A stretch of DNA of 64,000 nucleotides from Acanthaster planci (taxonomy: Eukaryota; Echinodermata; Asteroidea; Valvatida; Acanthasteridae), in NCBI RefSeq assembly GCF_001949145.1, contig NW_019091355.1:3349297-3413296 (forward strand), in the 5' to 3' direction. Made by a program: the position numbers and the translations under genes. Of the stretch, positions 37,882-51,050 are shown piece after piece; position 1 is the first letter of the stretch; every line of letters begins with the position of its first letter. The notes under the pieces were generated by a model that searched no databases, had not been told where the DNA came from, and was given only the letters and a program-made list of their open reading frames with translations.

Positions 37882-39514
37882 TCTGGGTTCTAGCGACAAT
37901 TTGGCGCGACAGTTTGATTTTTCTTCCTCTCAAGGCACTTGATGATTGCATTTTCACTTGAAAACACTTCGGTTTTCACGCCGGAACTGACGTAAAAAAT
38001 AGTTGGTTGCTGAGACAGGGAGTGCCAAAAACAAACTATAGACGCGGCGAGCAGACAACAGCAGCCCTACAAACATTAGCATTTAAATAAGACAAGCCAG
38101 ACAACCACTAGAAATGTTTACACAAAATGAAACAAAAAATATGTTTACAGCTTTGAACACAACTTTCAAACATGTCTACACTTGAAGCGTTCACAAACCT
38201 CTGAGTGTACATGTGGTTCAAGTTCTTCAAGTGCCCTGACGCTTTTTTACACAATGCCTGAATAAATCCCTATCATCTGATTGGTAGAGCGCCAGTCTCA
38301 TGTCACTGAATTATTTGTTCAAATGCACAGCACAGCTGCATCACAAAAACAGGACATGGTGACCCTGGATCCATGGTCATAACAACTTCTGAACATTAAG
38401 GTGATGCGAGGATCTATTACGGCAGCGATATTCTTTTCTTTATCTGTTCTGGCATTGTGTAAAAACCAATAATGAACGTGCCACATCTGTGCAATGGCAA
38501 GAATAATTTCATTCAACAACAAGACGAAAATATTCATCTGTCGACATATGAAATAATTCCTACCACTGCACTTATAAAAATCAATTATTTGTAAAGTACA
38601 CATTGCTTGTAGACTAAGCACGGCAATGACTTAGTCTTTCAACAGATTGAAATAAATATACACAGTTACAGAGAAGTTAGGACCAATTTACGTACTGAGA
38701 ACTCAATGTCAGGAACTCATTTGATGAGTGCGAGGCAGAGCGCGAGTAATGATGCCAAGCTGTCGCTAGTCTGCAGAGAATTTCACTGAAGCATTTGATT
38801 CACTCTGGACTTTCAGCACCTGCTCAAAAGTAACCTCTTACCTCTAAAATGTGACACAAGATCAATGCTTTTCTTTTAACATGCGGACCAACTTGTGGTG
38901 AAAAAGCTTCTTGAACACAAAAGGCAATATTCGTGGGAGGCAATCCTGCATCTGGACCCAACTTGTGCGCTTACAATTTCTTGTGGAAATCACACCTTCA
39001 GTGGAAAGAGCAGTGTTTGGTTAATCTTTTAGTATCCAATCTGGAAATAACGCGGCCCGAAGCTGCACACTCCTCCCGTTTTCCAGACACGGCCACGTTT
39101 GTCCAGAATCTTCAGAAAGCATTTCTGCTAACTTTGGGATACTCTGGTTAATTTTTGAAAATAACTGGCACATGTAAATCATCCTCCTAATCTGATTTAC
39201 CCACATGCCTTGCAATTCTTACTGATTTCTCCAATTTGTCTTAATGTTTTTTGCATAATGATTACCACTTCTTCTCATAGCATTTGCCCGACATAAAAAA
39301 AAAGACAGACTGTCTAAAAACAGACAGGCATCTCGACACTATGCACTACTTCATTTTTGCCAGAGTTGGTTACCTGTCCTAACATTACATGTCACAAGAG
39401 TATTATGGCAGGGAACCAGTATGTTTATTTTTATCTGTCCATATCCAAGAAAATAAGTCTTTTGTACCATTTTTTTTTAAAAGTACATTTGATAAAAAAA
39501 AAAATAATTGTGGG

Positions 39515-42500
39515 TTAAGGTTTGCCGTTGAATAACGAGATGAGGTCCTGGAGGGGCGCCAACTCTTTGGACTCGATCAGGTTGAATTCCTGGACAAAGT
39601 AGATGAAGTGCTTGAAGGAGGTGTTGAGGTGAGCCTCTTCCCCCAGCTTGACGATCTCCGAGAAGTGTTCATGGTAGACATGGGCATACACCCGAAACAG
39701 CCGCTTCAGTATCGTTTTGGCGATGGTGGAGAAATTCTTGGGGAAACTCACACCTGTTTGATTTTTTTTTCAATTGGAGAGAAGAATTGGCTGAAATTGG
39801 GTCAGTCAGAAACAGACATCTTTTACTGACAAATTGTGACCGATCCATTGTACTGAAGCTTGCCATTGCCTTAACCCTAACCCCCTAGAGTGTATGTAAA
39901 AATCATATCCAAATTGGAGGATTTGAAACTACTAGGGCTAGTTTATTGATACCTTTAAAAAAGATATTCACAGCTTCCTTAAGGGTATGGAAATTCTTTT
40001 TATTGATGAGAAACCATTGAGAACTACCACCCAGTTCCAGCAGAGAAAAAAAACTTGAATAAGGTGGGATCAGAGCCTTTTCAGTGACTGTTTGAGCATT
40101 TGAAAATCATAAAGAAATGACCAACGTATAAGCTGTAGTCCTGGTCTTATTTAAAAAATCTACGCCAAAAATTTGCCGCGCAAAAGTTGAAGTAAGGTGC
40201 ACGGTTTCCCCCAATGTTCGAGAAACTGACCACTAGACTAAGACCTGTCTGACTAGATTGTATGGAATCTGTCTCACCAATCTTTGAGGGGAATATCATC
40301 TCATCATCCAGCTGGTCTTGTACCCACGTCATGAGATAGTCAATGTACTTGGGCGCTGAGCATTTTATAGGCTTCTTGACCGTCTGCCCGTCCGCCCAGT
40401 GATATTCATACCTACAAATAATGACATCAAATTAAATGATGCTGAAAAGGTTCTCTGTCTGGGTAGGACATAAAACGTTGCACAGCCTTGTGTCAAGAGG
40501 GGGCTCCCCACCGCGCTGTGAATTTTCTGAGATTTTGCACTCAACATGACTACTGCCACTGTGTAAATTGAACAAGTATGAACTCACTCGGAAACATGGC
40601 TATGGCAAACCAATCGGATGGCTTAATGAGCTGGTTCTACCACGTCGCATGAAAAACACGGACCAATACCTTCATTTTTTTTCCCACACGGTACAAAGAT
40701 ATTCCTATCACACTTTGAGAGATGAGAAGATGACCTAACTACTGACACGACACAAGCACAATTAACAGTTCTGGGTGGAAAAAAAAAAAGAGATTGACCA
40801 CATAAATGGGTCATTCCATGAGGTTGGGGCACAATTTGTGACGGTGTGCTTGTTACATCCCAATTTTTACCACCTGTCATGACCTGTAGAGTACGTCATT
40901 TACTCAGTGAAAATAACACACACCTCTGTATTCAGCCTTGCAAGATGTATAACAATGCCAATGTGGAATCCACATGCAGGGAAATAGCGGTTCATTTTTA
41001 CGGAACCCATGTAACAATTGACACCGTCAAAAATTGTGCCCCAACCTCGTGGAATGACCCGAATATGACAAGTCAAGACCCCTTGATTCAGTCAAAACCA
41101 TTTGGGTGAATCTCCAAGCCAACCCATAAGATACACAAATGATAAGCAAGTAATTTCTTGCCAAATGGCCGTAGAAGGACTGTGTCAGTGGCATGTAACT
41201 GATCTCCACATTCTCACATCAAAAAAGGATTAAAAGGTGCGTGATATACATGTGTGACCTTTCCCAAAATGCTGTTGCTATGGTGAGACTCCAAAAGTCC
41301 CGTCACCTGACTCACTTTGGGCCTGCCGACATGACGGGGCATGATTCAGACGTGCAGAACTCTGTGATGGTGCCGTACAGCATGTTGATTTGATTGAAAA
41401 AGTCCACAGCTGACATGAAACAAAAAGACAAAAGAAACAGCCAGAAGAGACTGTTAACTGCAGAAGTGGCACTACATGTAACTGCAGTACATCGGAAATG
41501 CTTTCCGTACTTTTTCAGCTCCAAGGGAATTTATGTGTATTCCACAAAATGTGACAATTTCCAACAGTAGGAAAACATTTTGACACCATTTTAAACGAGT
41601 GAAAAAATTTTTTCAACACCTTTACACTCAAGTGGAAAAACGTTTCCATGTTTTTTTGCAGTACCTAGTAATGAATGTGAACCAAAATTCTTCTCAGTGG
41701 AAGGGGGGGTCAATTTTGAGGTTTTTTTTTTTTCTAAGCAAACTGGTGAGTTCCATCCACGCAGAGACCGTGTAATCAACACAATTCAACTGCCTGTGCT
41801 GAATGCATGCTGAGCCACAACTCATGTAAACCCACACACACTTGCGGTGAGTTCCCACCACAGGACCATCGCTGCTCAAGTCAAAGCATGCGACTTCTTG
41901 TCCCTGTGCAGAGCGGCTTCCCACATGGCCTCCTGGTTCCACAAAAAAAAGGGACTCGCCGTCAGCGCGGCAACAGAGCTCGCTCGGTACAGCACCCTCG
42001 TCGGTAAGCCGTGTGCACCGGATGCGATCTTTCTGCACTTACTGTTGACAGCCACCCACTCGTTCTGATCCTCCCCGTCCGGCAAGACCACGGCCAGCCT
42101 CAGGTTGCCACTGCCCAAGGTAGCCTCAGCGTGCTTCATCAACTCATACTGGTGCGTCCCCTCTGGAATGTTCTTCTTTGGCTTGAAGGTCTTTGTCGAC
42201 CTTCCGCCGCTGTTAAAATGAAGAAAATATTACAAACACGGCAAGAATCGCGTTTATTTATTTACATGATTCCTTTTTTAATCATCATTTTCCTGGAGGA
42301 ATAAGCATGTACAGTGCAGTTCAACCACTTCCCAGATTATACATTTAAGTCTATCACACAGTAAGTCCTTTCAAAAGGCCAGTCACAAGTAACAGGGTAA
42401 GAAATGACAAAAGAACGCTTTTGCCACAGCTCATTTGAATTTCTTGTGACTTGGCTCAAGACCAAATGACTTGTGATGGACTTTTGTTCCAAAATAAACC

Positions 42501-45500
42501 AGCAACAATACTGCACAAATTATTGGTGATAGTCTGCATCCTGATTCCGGGCAGTAAAAAAGAAACACTGAAATCCACAAATTTCTTCCCAAAATAAAAT
42601 GCCTATTACATATGGGACATGGTGTGAAAGAAACGGTGGACTTGCCCAGAAACAAAGCCTTCTTTGGTTCATAAATAAAAGTTGGCCTAACTATGAAAGA
42701 GGAAAATATGGGTGACTGGATTCACTTGGTGAGCCTCCAGAGAGAGGTGAAAGTCCTGCAGTGTATACTATGTTGACAAAAAGACAATATCCCTTCCGTT
42801 TAATCAGATGTATTCAAGTTCCATTTGAAACACCTGATGGCAACCATCCCTTTCCTTTTTTTCATTCCTATTTTTTTCTTTGAGCAACTTGCACTATATC
42901 AAGTGATATTATCACTTAGGGGAGCGGGTTAGCGAAGCGTTTCTTTCCTCGCTTTGCAACAGTGAGGCCCAGGTTTAAGTCCCGGCTTGGCCCAGGCTTT
43001 AACTGCATATGGTTTCCAGTCCATGCGCAGGTTTTCTCGGGGTACTCCGGTTTCCTCCCGCCTCTAAAACTGTACCTTCTTCCTAACTCAATAGGGACCC
43101 CGTTGGAAATAAGTTGCAAAACTGTCAATAAATCCAATCCAATCAACACTTAAACGAAGACAAATGTTAGCGCAAATTTCTTTTCTTGTACATGTAGCTT
43201 AAAGGGCTCAAGGAAAAGACTTTAAGCACAATCCTTGAAACGATCTTTACACTCTAGTAATCTTGATTTTGTGAGTAGCCAAAAACACTTGACACAGGGT
43301 TAGATTTTGATGGTGGTTTTTATTTGGCATTTTGCCAATCATTTTGAAAGTCATAGAAGCTTGGTCACATACAAGTATGTACATGAAGCCAAGTGTGGAT
43401 TGGGGGGGGGGTTAACAAAGCAATGTCCCTCCCCCCAAAAAAAAATATTTTGAAAAATAATGAAAGGGCAATTTTTGTCTTTTTTTCATTTCCCTTCCTT
43501 CAAAAAACAGTTGAAAAGCTTCGAAATGTAGCCTTATCCCTAAGACCGGCCAGAAAAGATTACATGAAGACAAAAAATTCACACTTTTTGTCCCCTTCCC
43601 CCCCCCCCAAAAAAAACACCCCAAGTTTGGCCCCCCCTGTCTGGTTCTGGATCTCCCCTAGCATGTACCCTACACAGTACATGAGCCAACTGTAGACTCA
43701 TGCTTTCTGTACCATTCACAAGAAGTCATTATAAATGCATGCCTCATGCATAAAGCCACATTGTGTAAAAACTGCTTCAGCCGGCGATAAGAATGAAAGT
43801 CACTGCCCGCAAGGCATGGGCCCCATAAAAGGCTTTACAATCAGTGCTAAAAATACCTCACGGCAACACAGAACCTCCAGGTGGTTCACAGAAATATCTT
43901 TACTTTTCCATGTCCTTATCAGACTCAAGCGCAGCCCAGATTCCATGTTGCTGATGCATGTGTACGTACATGTACATGCAAGTTGTTTTGAAGGCACATA
44001 CGCACTGTACATGTACCATGTGATTTATTAACACACAGAATTTAATCAGGGGTGAAGGGTCAACGTGGGTATCACTTGTGTTCTATCAAACTTTAGTACA
44101 TGAACATGTATCAGGTTCGGTACTTCAGTCCTATACAAAACAATCAGATCTACATGTCAGATCAGGATGTGAACCTAGCACTTCTGACTTGTTTGTGCTT
44201 ATGCCGAGTGACGTCTTTTGCGGTTTGGGGCTTTTTTAATCTTAGTGCAAAACAGTGATAGCATTCAGTACCAAAAGACAACACTGTAAATATGAAAGAT
44301 TATATCTTTCTTGAACACAAATTTATCTGTTGAAAGCTTTGTTTACATATACATTGAAATATTTAACAACAAAACCCTTCACGGGTGATGGAGAAACCAG
44401 GAAACATTAATCATGTTTCGCAAAATTTGTATTTCTGTAAAACCAAATTGTGTCTGTTTGCATAGTTACTTTTGTCTTATAAAGGTTTAACATTAAAACT
44501 TCCTATGAGTTTATTTTCCATCAAGGTGATTTTTATTTATATCATGTTTCACATCCGGACAGGCATGTTCCTTGCCAACTGTTTGTCAAACTTCCATGGC
44601 TTGACAGCCTTGCTTCATTCCACATCCGACACTAAATAAAATGGCTCAGAACAAAGTGTTGGTCATCCGCAAACAATCAAAAAGTACTAGAAAATTCTGC
44701 AAGTCAAAACCAGGGTTGTTGATTTTTCAATTTTTTAAATTTAAGTTAAAAAAAATTCGGATTTATTCATTTCAATCAGATTTTTTATTTCAATCGGATT
44801 TTGTTATTTCAATAAAATTGGAGACAAGCTGGCCCTACTATCTGTTTAAATCAGCAATCCCTGGTCAAAGTCCAAGGAGGGGAAATTGGGTTTATCTTGG
44901 GATCCACTACACAGGTAGAAACTTCAATCCACAGGGAAAGTCTTTTACCCTGTGCGAGTACACGTGCGTTTTCCTAACTACACAGTTTTGGGTATCTCTC
45001 CGAGTACAATAGTTACCACAGGATTCCAACAAATTTGTATGCCTAAAACTGTACTAGGACACGTACGTAAATGAACAATCTTTCTCTACACTACTAGGCT
45101 TCCAAAAGATTTTGTTTTGCCTTGCAAACAATATCTCAACTCCAACTGTATTTACTTCCAATCTACAAGTGCAAGTACAGTACACACAATGCCTTACTCT
45201 TGTATTAAGAGCCTGTATGTGTACACATGTACTATTCTGTCCAGGAACTTTACAATTGGTCAAAATAATTATCTGAAGTTAAGGCCAGATAAGGTGACCT
45301 GATGTTGACCAGTGACCCTGATCTTTTATTACATTGCCTTGGGCTGGTGTTTTGGCATTCTTGTCCCACACAGAGGGTGTTTTTCATTCTGATAACCAAA
45401 GCCGACACTTCCATTTGATGAATAATTTAAAGGAAACTTCTGCCAAGCCGCTTCTTTTGCTATGGACCAATGCCTTTTTTTCTTCTTTTTTTTGGAATGA

Positions 45501-48500
45501 CCAACTAATTACAACCTTGTACATGAACCTATTACTTTTGATTAAATGAATCCAATTCTGACAGCTCAACAAACACAGGCAAAGAAAAATGCTGAGTGAT
45601 GCATTTTTTTTCTAACGTTGACGTAAAATTAATCCAAACACAAGCAGCTATAAAACTGAACAGAATCACACATGTACAGTTGCCAGTTTGTGAAACACAT
45701 TTGGAGAATTTTTGTCTCTAAGGAAAGCATGTTTTCTCTGATTTTATCTGCTCATATAAATATGGAAGCATCCAAATCGAATGTAGTGTCATTGGTCTTT
45801 AGAGCTCAACTATAACAAGTTTCAAAGGGCTTTTTTCTGTTCATGCCAAGATGCGAATTCTGAATGTAGATTGTGTCATTAAGAGAAAATGAGAGAAACC
45901 CTTGCCCAGTATTCGCAGTGGATAAACCCTTGTGTATTCCAAACAATGGCTACATGCATTGCTGCCATATATTTATTTGAACAGATAAAATCAGAGAAAA
46001 CATGTTTTCCTTAGAAGTGCTCTTTAAGTGTGTTATGTGCATTTCCTCCAGATATAAAATCTCAACTCTCTTTTCTGGAATTTGTAAACAAGGAAATGTC
46101 AAAAAGACCTGACATGGCATTCCTTATGAATTCAATTAAAGCTCTGCTCACTCAAACTCTTCTCAACACACAGCTTCAATCCACGTGAATCTGATGAAGC
46201 AAGGAAGCTTCAATTCAATCCTGAATAAAACACCTTCAAGGATACCTGCAATTCATTTTCCTACACTCATTTTCACACATCCACATGCACGTCATTATAC
46301 TTTTGCTTGATGTATGAAAACTGTTTGAAGTCCTTTAGGACTTTAATTGAAAAAAGTTCACTGAATTGTCCAAGCTTTTCCAGGTAAGTGAGGGTGCTGT
46401 TGCAGTGTGATGTAAATTGGTAAAGACACTGTTAACATTTTCATGTTCAAATTTCTTAAACCCAAATTTGTTCTGAAGTTGAAAACCTTTCTGAAAATAG
46501 GTAGCTCACTGCCTCAATGCCACATACATGTACTTACAAAAATACAATAAGCTGCCAAAGACATAAAATTTTTTTACACTAAAACATAGAAAATTCTGGC
46601 AGGTGGTTATTGTTGTTTTTTAAAGTCCAAGATGACATCATAGTTTTGCTCATGAATATACAGATTTACATTTGCATAAAAAATTAAAAGGCTCAAAAAT
46701 ATAGATCAAAATAGCGACACAAAAATTGAATAAGATGCAAATTGGCACAACTGAGTAATTTCAAGGGTTGTAGTTAACTAGTTTGATTGCTTAGTACATT
46801 TAAGTACTTTTCATGACCAACCCTCAGAAACTAGTACCCACAACAGTTTTATTCTGAAACTTGGTTGAGGCTTGAAGTTACACACGACTCAATAGGAACT
46901 GGCTACGGCCACTACCATAGACTCGTGTGTAATACATGTATATGTATCTAGCCACAGCCAAGTACTTTAGACTTACGTGCACTCTATTCGAATTTGTGCA
47001 TCTTTTAGAAATATGGTGTACATGTTCTTCCCAATTCACTGCAGGCCAAACCCATGTTAGGCCAAACAAAGAAATAATCGTATTAATTTCCTATTACACC
47101 AACAAACAGGCATAGGTAGGTAAACTGTTTCCTTCTTTCATTCTTCACTTTTTTTTGAAGCCAAAACAATCGGGATGCATGATGGTCAATTAGCAAACTA
47201 ACCTATGACCACAGCCACAAAATGCAAATACCAGTGGTGCATGCCACACTTCCTACAAGACACACAGATTGATACACTTCTACGAAATTGAAACCAGCTG
47301 AATATGTACAACACATATTATGTACACCGGCAAAATATACACGTACTGTACAGGTGTACGTGTACATGTTCAATAGTGAAGTGGGCTGACCCCCCGCGCA
47401 TTCACACTGTGAACCTGTAAATCCCCAACTGAGGAAACCTGACATTTGGCAACTATTTTTGTCAGGAAAATGACAAGTACACATCCCGTTCCTTCAAAAT
47501 GATGGGGTCACGGGGTCAAAAGCACATGAATTTTAATGACATATTGTGCAGTGTACAGTCCGTGTATGATCTATGGAATGCAATTATGCTAATCTGAGAA
47601 ATCAAACATTTATGATAGAGACTGTGAGGATGCAGATGAGCCGCGACCACTCCCTTGGGACCATTAATGTTTGACTAAAAACAAACACCCAGGCATCCGC
47701 TGTCTGGTGTGGGTCCCAAGAATACTGTACCAGCAGGAAACTATTCATCACGCCCAAATTAACCAAGTCATGAATATCAAAACACATCTGTAATACAGAG
47801 CAGATAGAAGTCGCACCGTAGGTCCGTATCGAAGTGAAACCAACCCACTGAAATATTCACCAGTGTGTAAATTTCAGCCAGGCTGCTATTTTCAGCATTC
47901 TGAGTGGTCAGAACAAAGGACCTGTTTTTGTTATATTCTGCAACCTGCCCGCTGGGTTGAAGGAATTTGTGGGATTAAGCAAGGTATGTGAAACCCAATG
48001 AAAAGCATTTAAAAGAGGCTTCTAAGAGAATAAGAACCACTGATATGCAGAGATACTTCAAAAAAAACCAACATGTATCATCTCATTTCTTACTTGTTGC
48101 GTTCTTCTCTCGTTACCTTCGGTGAGACCTCACAGCACTTTCAAAAGGATTATGTGAAACTCCACACCAAAATGCATTACTCTGGGGAGTGAAAGTGGGT
48201 GGGGCGACAGGGAAGGGTGTGAAAATTCTCCCAAACTGATAGCCAACCCCAGCTTTCCAACTTAGCTCTTCATTTTTCAATTCAGGAATCCTTGTTGACG
48301 AGACATCACAGAGCAGCCTTTATACATTCATTGTACCAAACAGTCTCTTTTATTACCTAGAGTACAAAGCCACCATTTATTACCTGGGTAATAAAAATCT
48401 ACATGTAGCCCACTCATTTAATACCCCCATGCTGACATCCAGTTTTGGTGGATATAAATAGATTCACCCTGTATCTCTGACTACACCCGATAGAGAATTT

Positions 48501-50830
48501 TTTTTACACCATAGGTGCACGTACTGTACATGTAATAAGCATGAGTCATACCGGTGCCACAAATACAATCTATTATTTATCGTAATCAGTGTCTTTGTTT
48601 TTCGTCATGAGGAAAATAACAAAACAAACTTTTGTCAGTTTGTCAAGGTGATCTTTATCTATAGTAAAGATTGCGGTAACACCATGTATTTATCTCTTCT
48701 TTGAGTGTGTGTGGTTCTGAGAAGAACCGGGGAATAACTCGACGTTTCGAACAGTGTACTCTGTCCGTCTTCAGGAGACTGCAGGATTCTAACTGGGAGT
48801 GGAGCTTATATGGTGTAGAGAGGGATTTGTCAAGGTGAATAAAAAACACTGTTGTTGGCAGATTCGGTGTTTCAATCAAACTGCATTCTGCTATTTTAAG
48901 TGGTGTGTGCTTTAACACTGTAAGTATTCCAAAGTTTCTGGTTTTTAACGCAGAATTGATAGTCACAACATATTAAACTACTGAAAACATATCCTGAAAG
49001 GGGGACTTTTAGTGGCCTGGGTTTACTGTTGAGGAGCCAAAACTCAGAGATACCGTAAATGCTACTGTGTGTAACCCGAAACAGTTCAACATAATGCTAT
49101 GTGGACTATTTGGGATATAAATGTTTATTGACACGAAAACAAAAAAATTGTTATGCATTTGGGTACCTACTGTGTATGAATCAGATTATACAGAGCACAT
49201 ACAAGAAATAATGCACTGAAACCTGAAATGATGGCTCAACTTTGTCCAATATCGGGATAATCGGCTGATCTGCACAACACCTCGATCGCTCTGAGTCTGT
49301 GTGATTGGTCGATCCTGCATGAAATCTCCAACTCAACCAACCTTTTTTGAGAACAATCTTCAACAGCCGTGAAACAGAAAGGACAGGTGACTACCTGATG
49401 GGTGGAACTGCGGACAAGTCATGCAATAAGACGGACCAATCATGCAAAGATCAAACAATCGCACCGATCATATGCCTTTATTTTACATGTCTAGCCTGAT
49501 GCTGAAGTATTTTTCACTACTGGGGAGGAGCACACAGTGTGTGACGAATCCATGAACGCAAACAATTAGCTGCTTATGGCTTCAGCTGCTGTACACAGCC
49601 ACATGTTGTAACACAAAACACTAAGGCAGAGCCCTCAAGTGTTGCAAAGACAAAGTTTGCATTTTACAGCGAGAAATACAGTAAAAACACTACATTATTA
49701 AAGACAAGAGTCACTATTTATGGCATTTGACTTGCTTTTCTTCAATGTTGGGACTGGTATACCTTGGCTTTTTAAATATATTACTTACATTTTTTCAGTT
49801 TACTTGGAAACCCAGCTCTGCGGCTCATGGCATGGCCACTGAGAAGTCGCGAAGCATGAACATAAACATGTACATGTAGGCCTGCGTTAGGCCAAGAGAT
49901 GGGTTTCCAAATTCCAAGCTGGGACTGCTTACTCCAACTAGACACTACCGATTACTTGACGGCTGATGAGTAAAAGTGACAGGCATAAGCCTTTGTACAC
50001 CCATATCTATATTAAATTCATGGAGTCCAGTTTGAAGGCACTCATAGATTTGGCATTTTATTTTACAGCTCTTCCACGTATCATGTGTTGATCACCTGTC
50101 GGCTAAAGAAAAGCTGACTCAACACTCAGCTTAATGATTTGCACAGTCCCTGCCTATACAGAGGGATGCAACGCTTCGTGACATCAGCGAACTTCACAAC
50201 CTGTCGCAGTAAAAACAAGGTAGGACCTCCTACGTGTTAATTACAAGTCAGAGCTGTTTTTGCCTCGCTGTGACCTCGCGTTGTGAAAGCCCTCGAATGA
50301 ACACAAAATGCCCGTCCATATCTTCTTTGAACGCCCTCTCGTAGTAGATTCAGATGTCATCTTGAAGAAGTAATGCTAATCTACATCCTCTAGTCATCTG
50401 GTCATAGTTAACTATACTCTGTAACTTTGGCCCACACAAAAATGAGTGGAAGTGTAACCTGGAAATTCAAATCTCCCTTCCACAGAAGAAAAAAGTAGAG
50501 GTGTCCTTAGCATGTCAATGTTGTTAAGCTTCAGGACTGTATGGGGTTTTGTCAAATACACAGGTGTCCAAGTCAGCGCAGACAGTGGCGAAATAACACA
50601 CCAACAATTATTACTTAGGCCTAGAATATGGGTTTTCTGTGTGTACAACTAGGCATACGGATCGGCTGTTGTGTAAGCATGGAGGAAGGGTGTAAGTGAC
50701 AACGGTAGGAAAGCTACGACGGACCCGGTCGCAGGGCTACCCGTCATCACACAGTCATGCACACACATTCGATTCACAAAAGAATATGAACACGGACTAA
50801 GCCCACAGATACTCACAACAGAAAGCTCAT
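39515..50830 (-). CDS. MOB1A: MOB kinase activator 1 (Hippo pathway), complete, 5 exons
   Basis: MOB1 is the co-activator that binds LATS/NDR kinases and the MST kinases in Hippo signalling and mitotic exit. Exons: 50830-50817 (14 coding bases), 42209-42043, 41409-41316, 40411-40278, 39753-39515. Every intron is GT-AG with matching phase, giving 215 aa; human MOB1A has 216. The MST phosphorylation sites Thr12 (in STKTF) and Thr35 (in AEATLG) are at the same positions as in human. Zinc ligands Cys79 and Cys84 (FCTSESC) and the His pair in YAHVYHEHF (human H161/H166) are present. Only the last residues (SLFNGKP) differ clearly from vertebrates. Intron 1 is about 8.6 kb and carries a SINE, a hammerhead-like repeat and other repeats. 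The tiny first exon was placed from MSFLF plus a perfect GTGAGT donor with the right phase. MOB1A and MOB1B are vertebrate duplicates, so the symbol means the MOB1 orthologue. Confidence 0.95.
42919..43146 (+). mobile_element. tRNA-derived SINE in MOB1 intron 1
   Basis: The head looks like a tRNA promoter: A-box-like GGTTAGCGAAGCG then B-box-like AGGTTTAAGTCCC about 40 bases on. A conserved central part follows (TTTTCTCGGGGTACTCCGG, then TTTCCTCCCGCCTCTAAAAC). It ends in a short tandem tail (AATCCAATCCAATC). The central part is shared with the SINE copies at 51640-52015 and 53325-53693. Structure and length (about 230 bp) fit a SINE. No open frame is expected; it would rely on a LINE for mobility. 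Confidence 0.75.
43400..43670 (-). repeat. Dispersed repeat (inverse copy of the 1240-1440 element)
   Basis: Reverse complement shares GGxGGATCCAGAACC-like start, a long run of GGGG and TTTT tracts, and the segment AAGGCTACATTTC, in the same order as 1240-1440. Noncoding; family not known to me. Confidence 0.45.
48639..48838 (-). mobile_element. Short retroelement-like repeat with hammerhead-ribozyme-like core
   Basis: A perfect 13-base direct repeat (TTTGTCAAGGTGA) at 48639-48651 and 48826-48838 flanks about 174 bp. On the minus strand, 48774-48741 contains CTGAAGA, a 6-bp stem GGACAG/CTGTTC closing an AGTACA loop, then GAAAC and GTC. CTC before the core can pair with GAG after it. This is the order of a hammerhead ribozyme core, as reported for Penelope-like elements and retrozymes. 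One extra C sits between CTGAAGA and the stem, so it may be degenerate. No reverse transcriptase is seen nearby. Confidence 0.45.
49250..49480 (+). repeat. Interspersed repeat copy 2 (partner at 22230-22460)
   Basis: In MOB1 intron 1. Contains GATCCTGCATGAAATCTCCAA, a GGTGACTACC segment and GACCAATCATGCAAAGATC, matching the copy in UBXN8 intron 1. Confidence 0.55.
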
Positions 50831-51050
50831 TTTCGACGCCACGGTGGCTGGTTATTGCTGTTCATCTACCCTGTGAGAAAACTACAACATATGTACGCAG
50901 TACCACGAGAAAACACAACAGACACAGTTNAAGAAATTCACAACGTAGCCGGGTCATTTACGCGTCACCACTCTGCACTGTAAGTTAGTAAGTCTGACTG
51001 TGCGTATATGCGCATGTGACACATACATGTACATGTACTGTAGATCTGCA

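Larger units (their letters stand above)
33547..39514. other. Intergenic region between convergent UBXN8 and MOB1 genes
   Basis: Expected to hold the 3' UTRs of both genes, which point toward each other. Contains a CTCA microsatellite (33709-33731) and AT-rich sequence. Minus-strand frames at 34757-35219 show no domain I recognise. I see no further gene. Confidence 0.5.
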
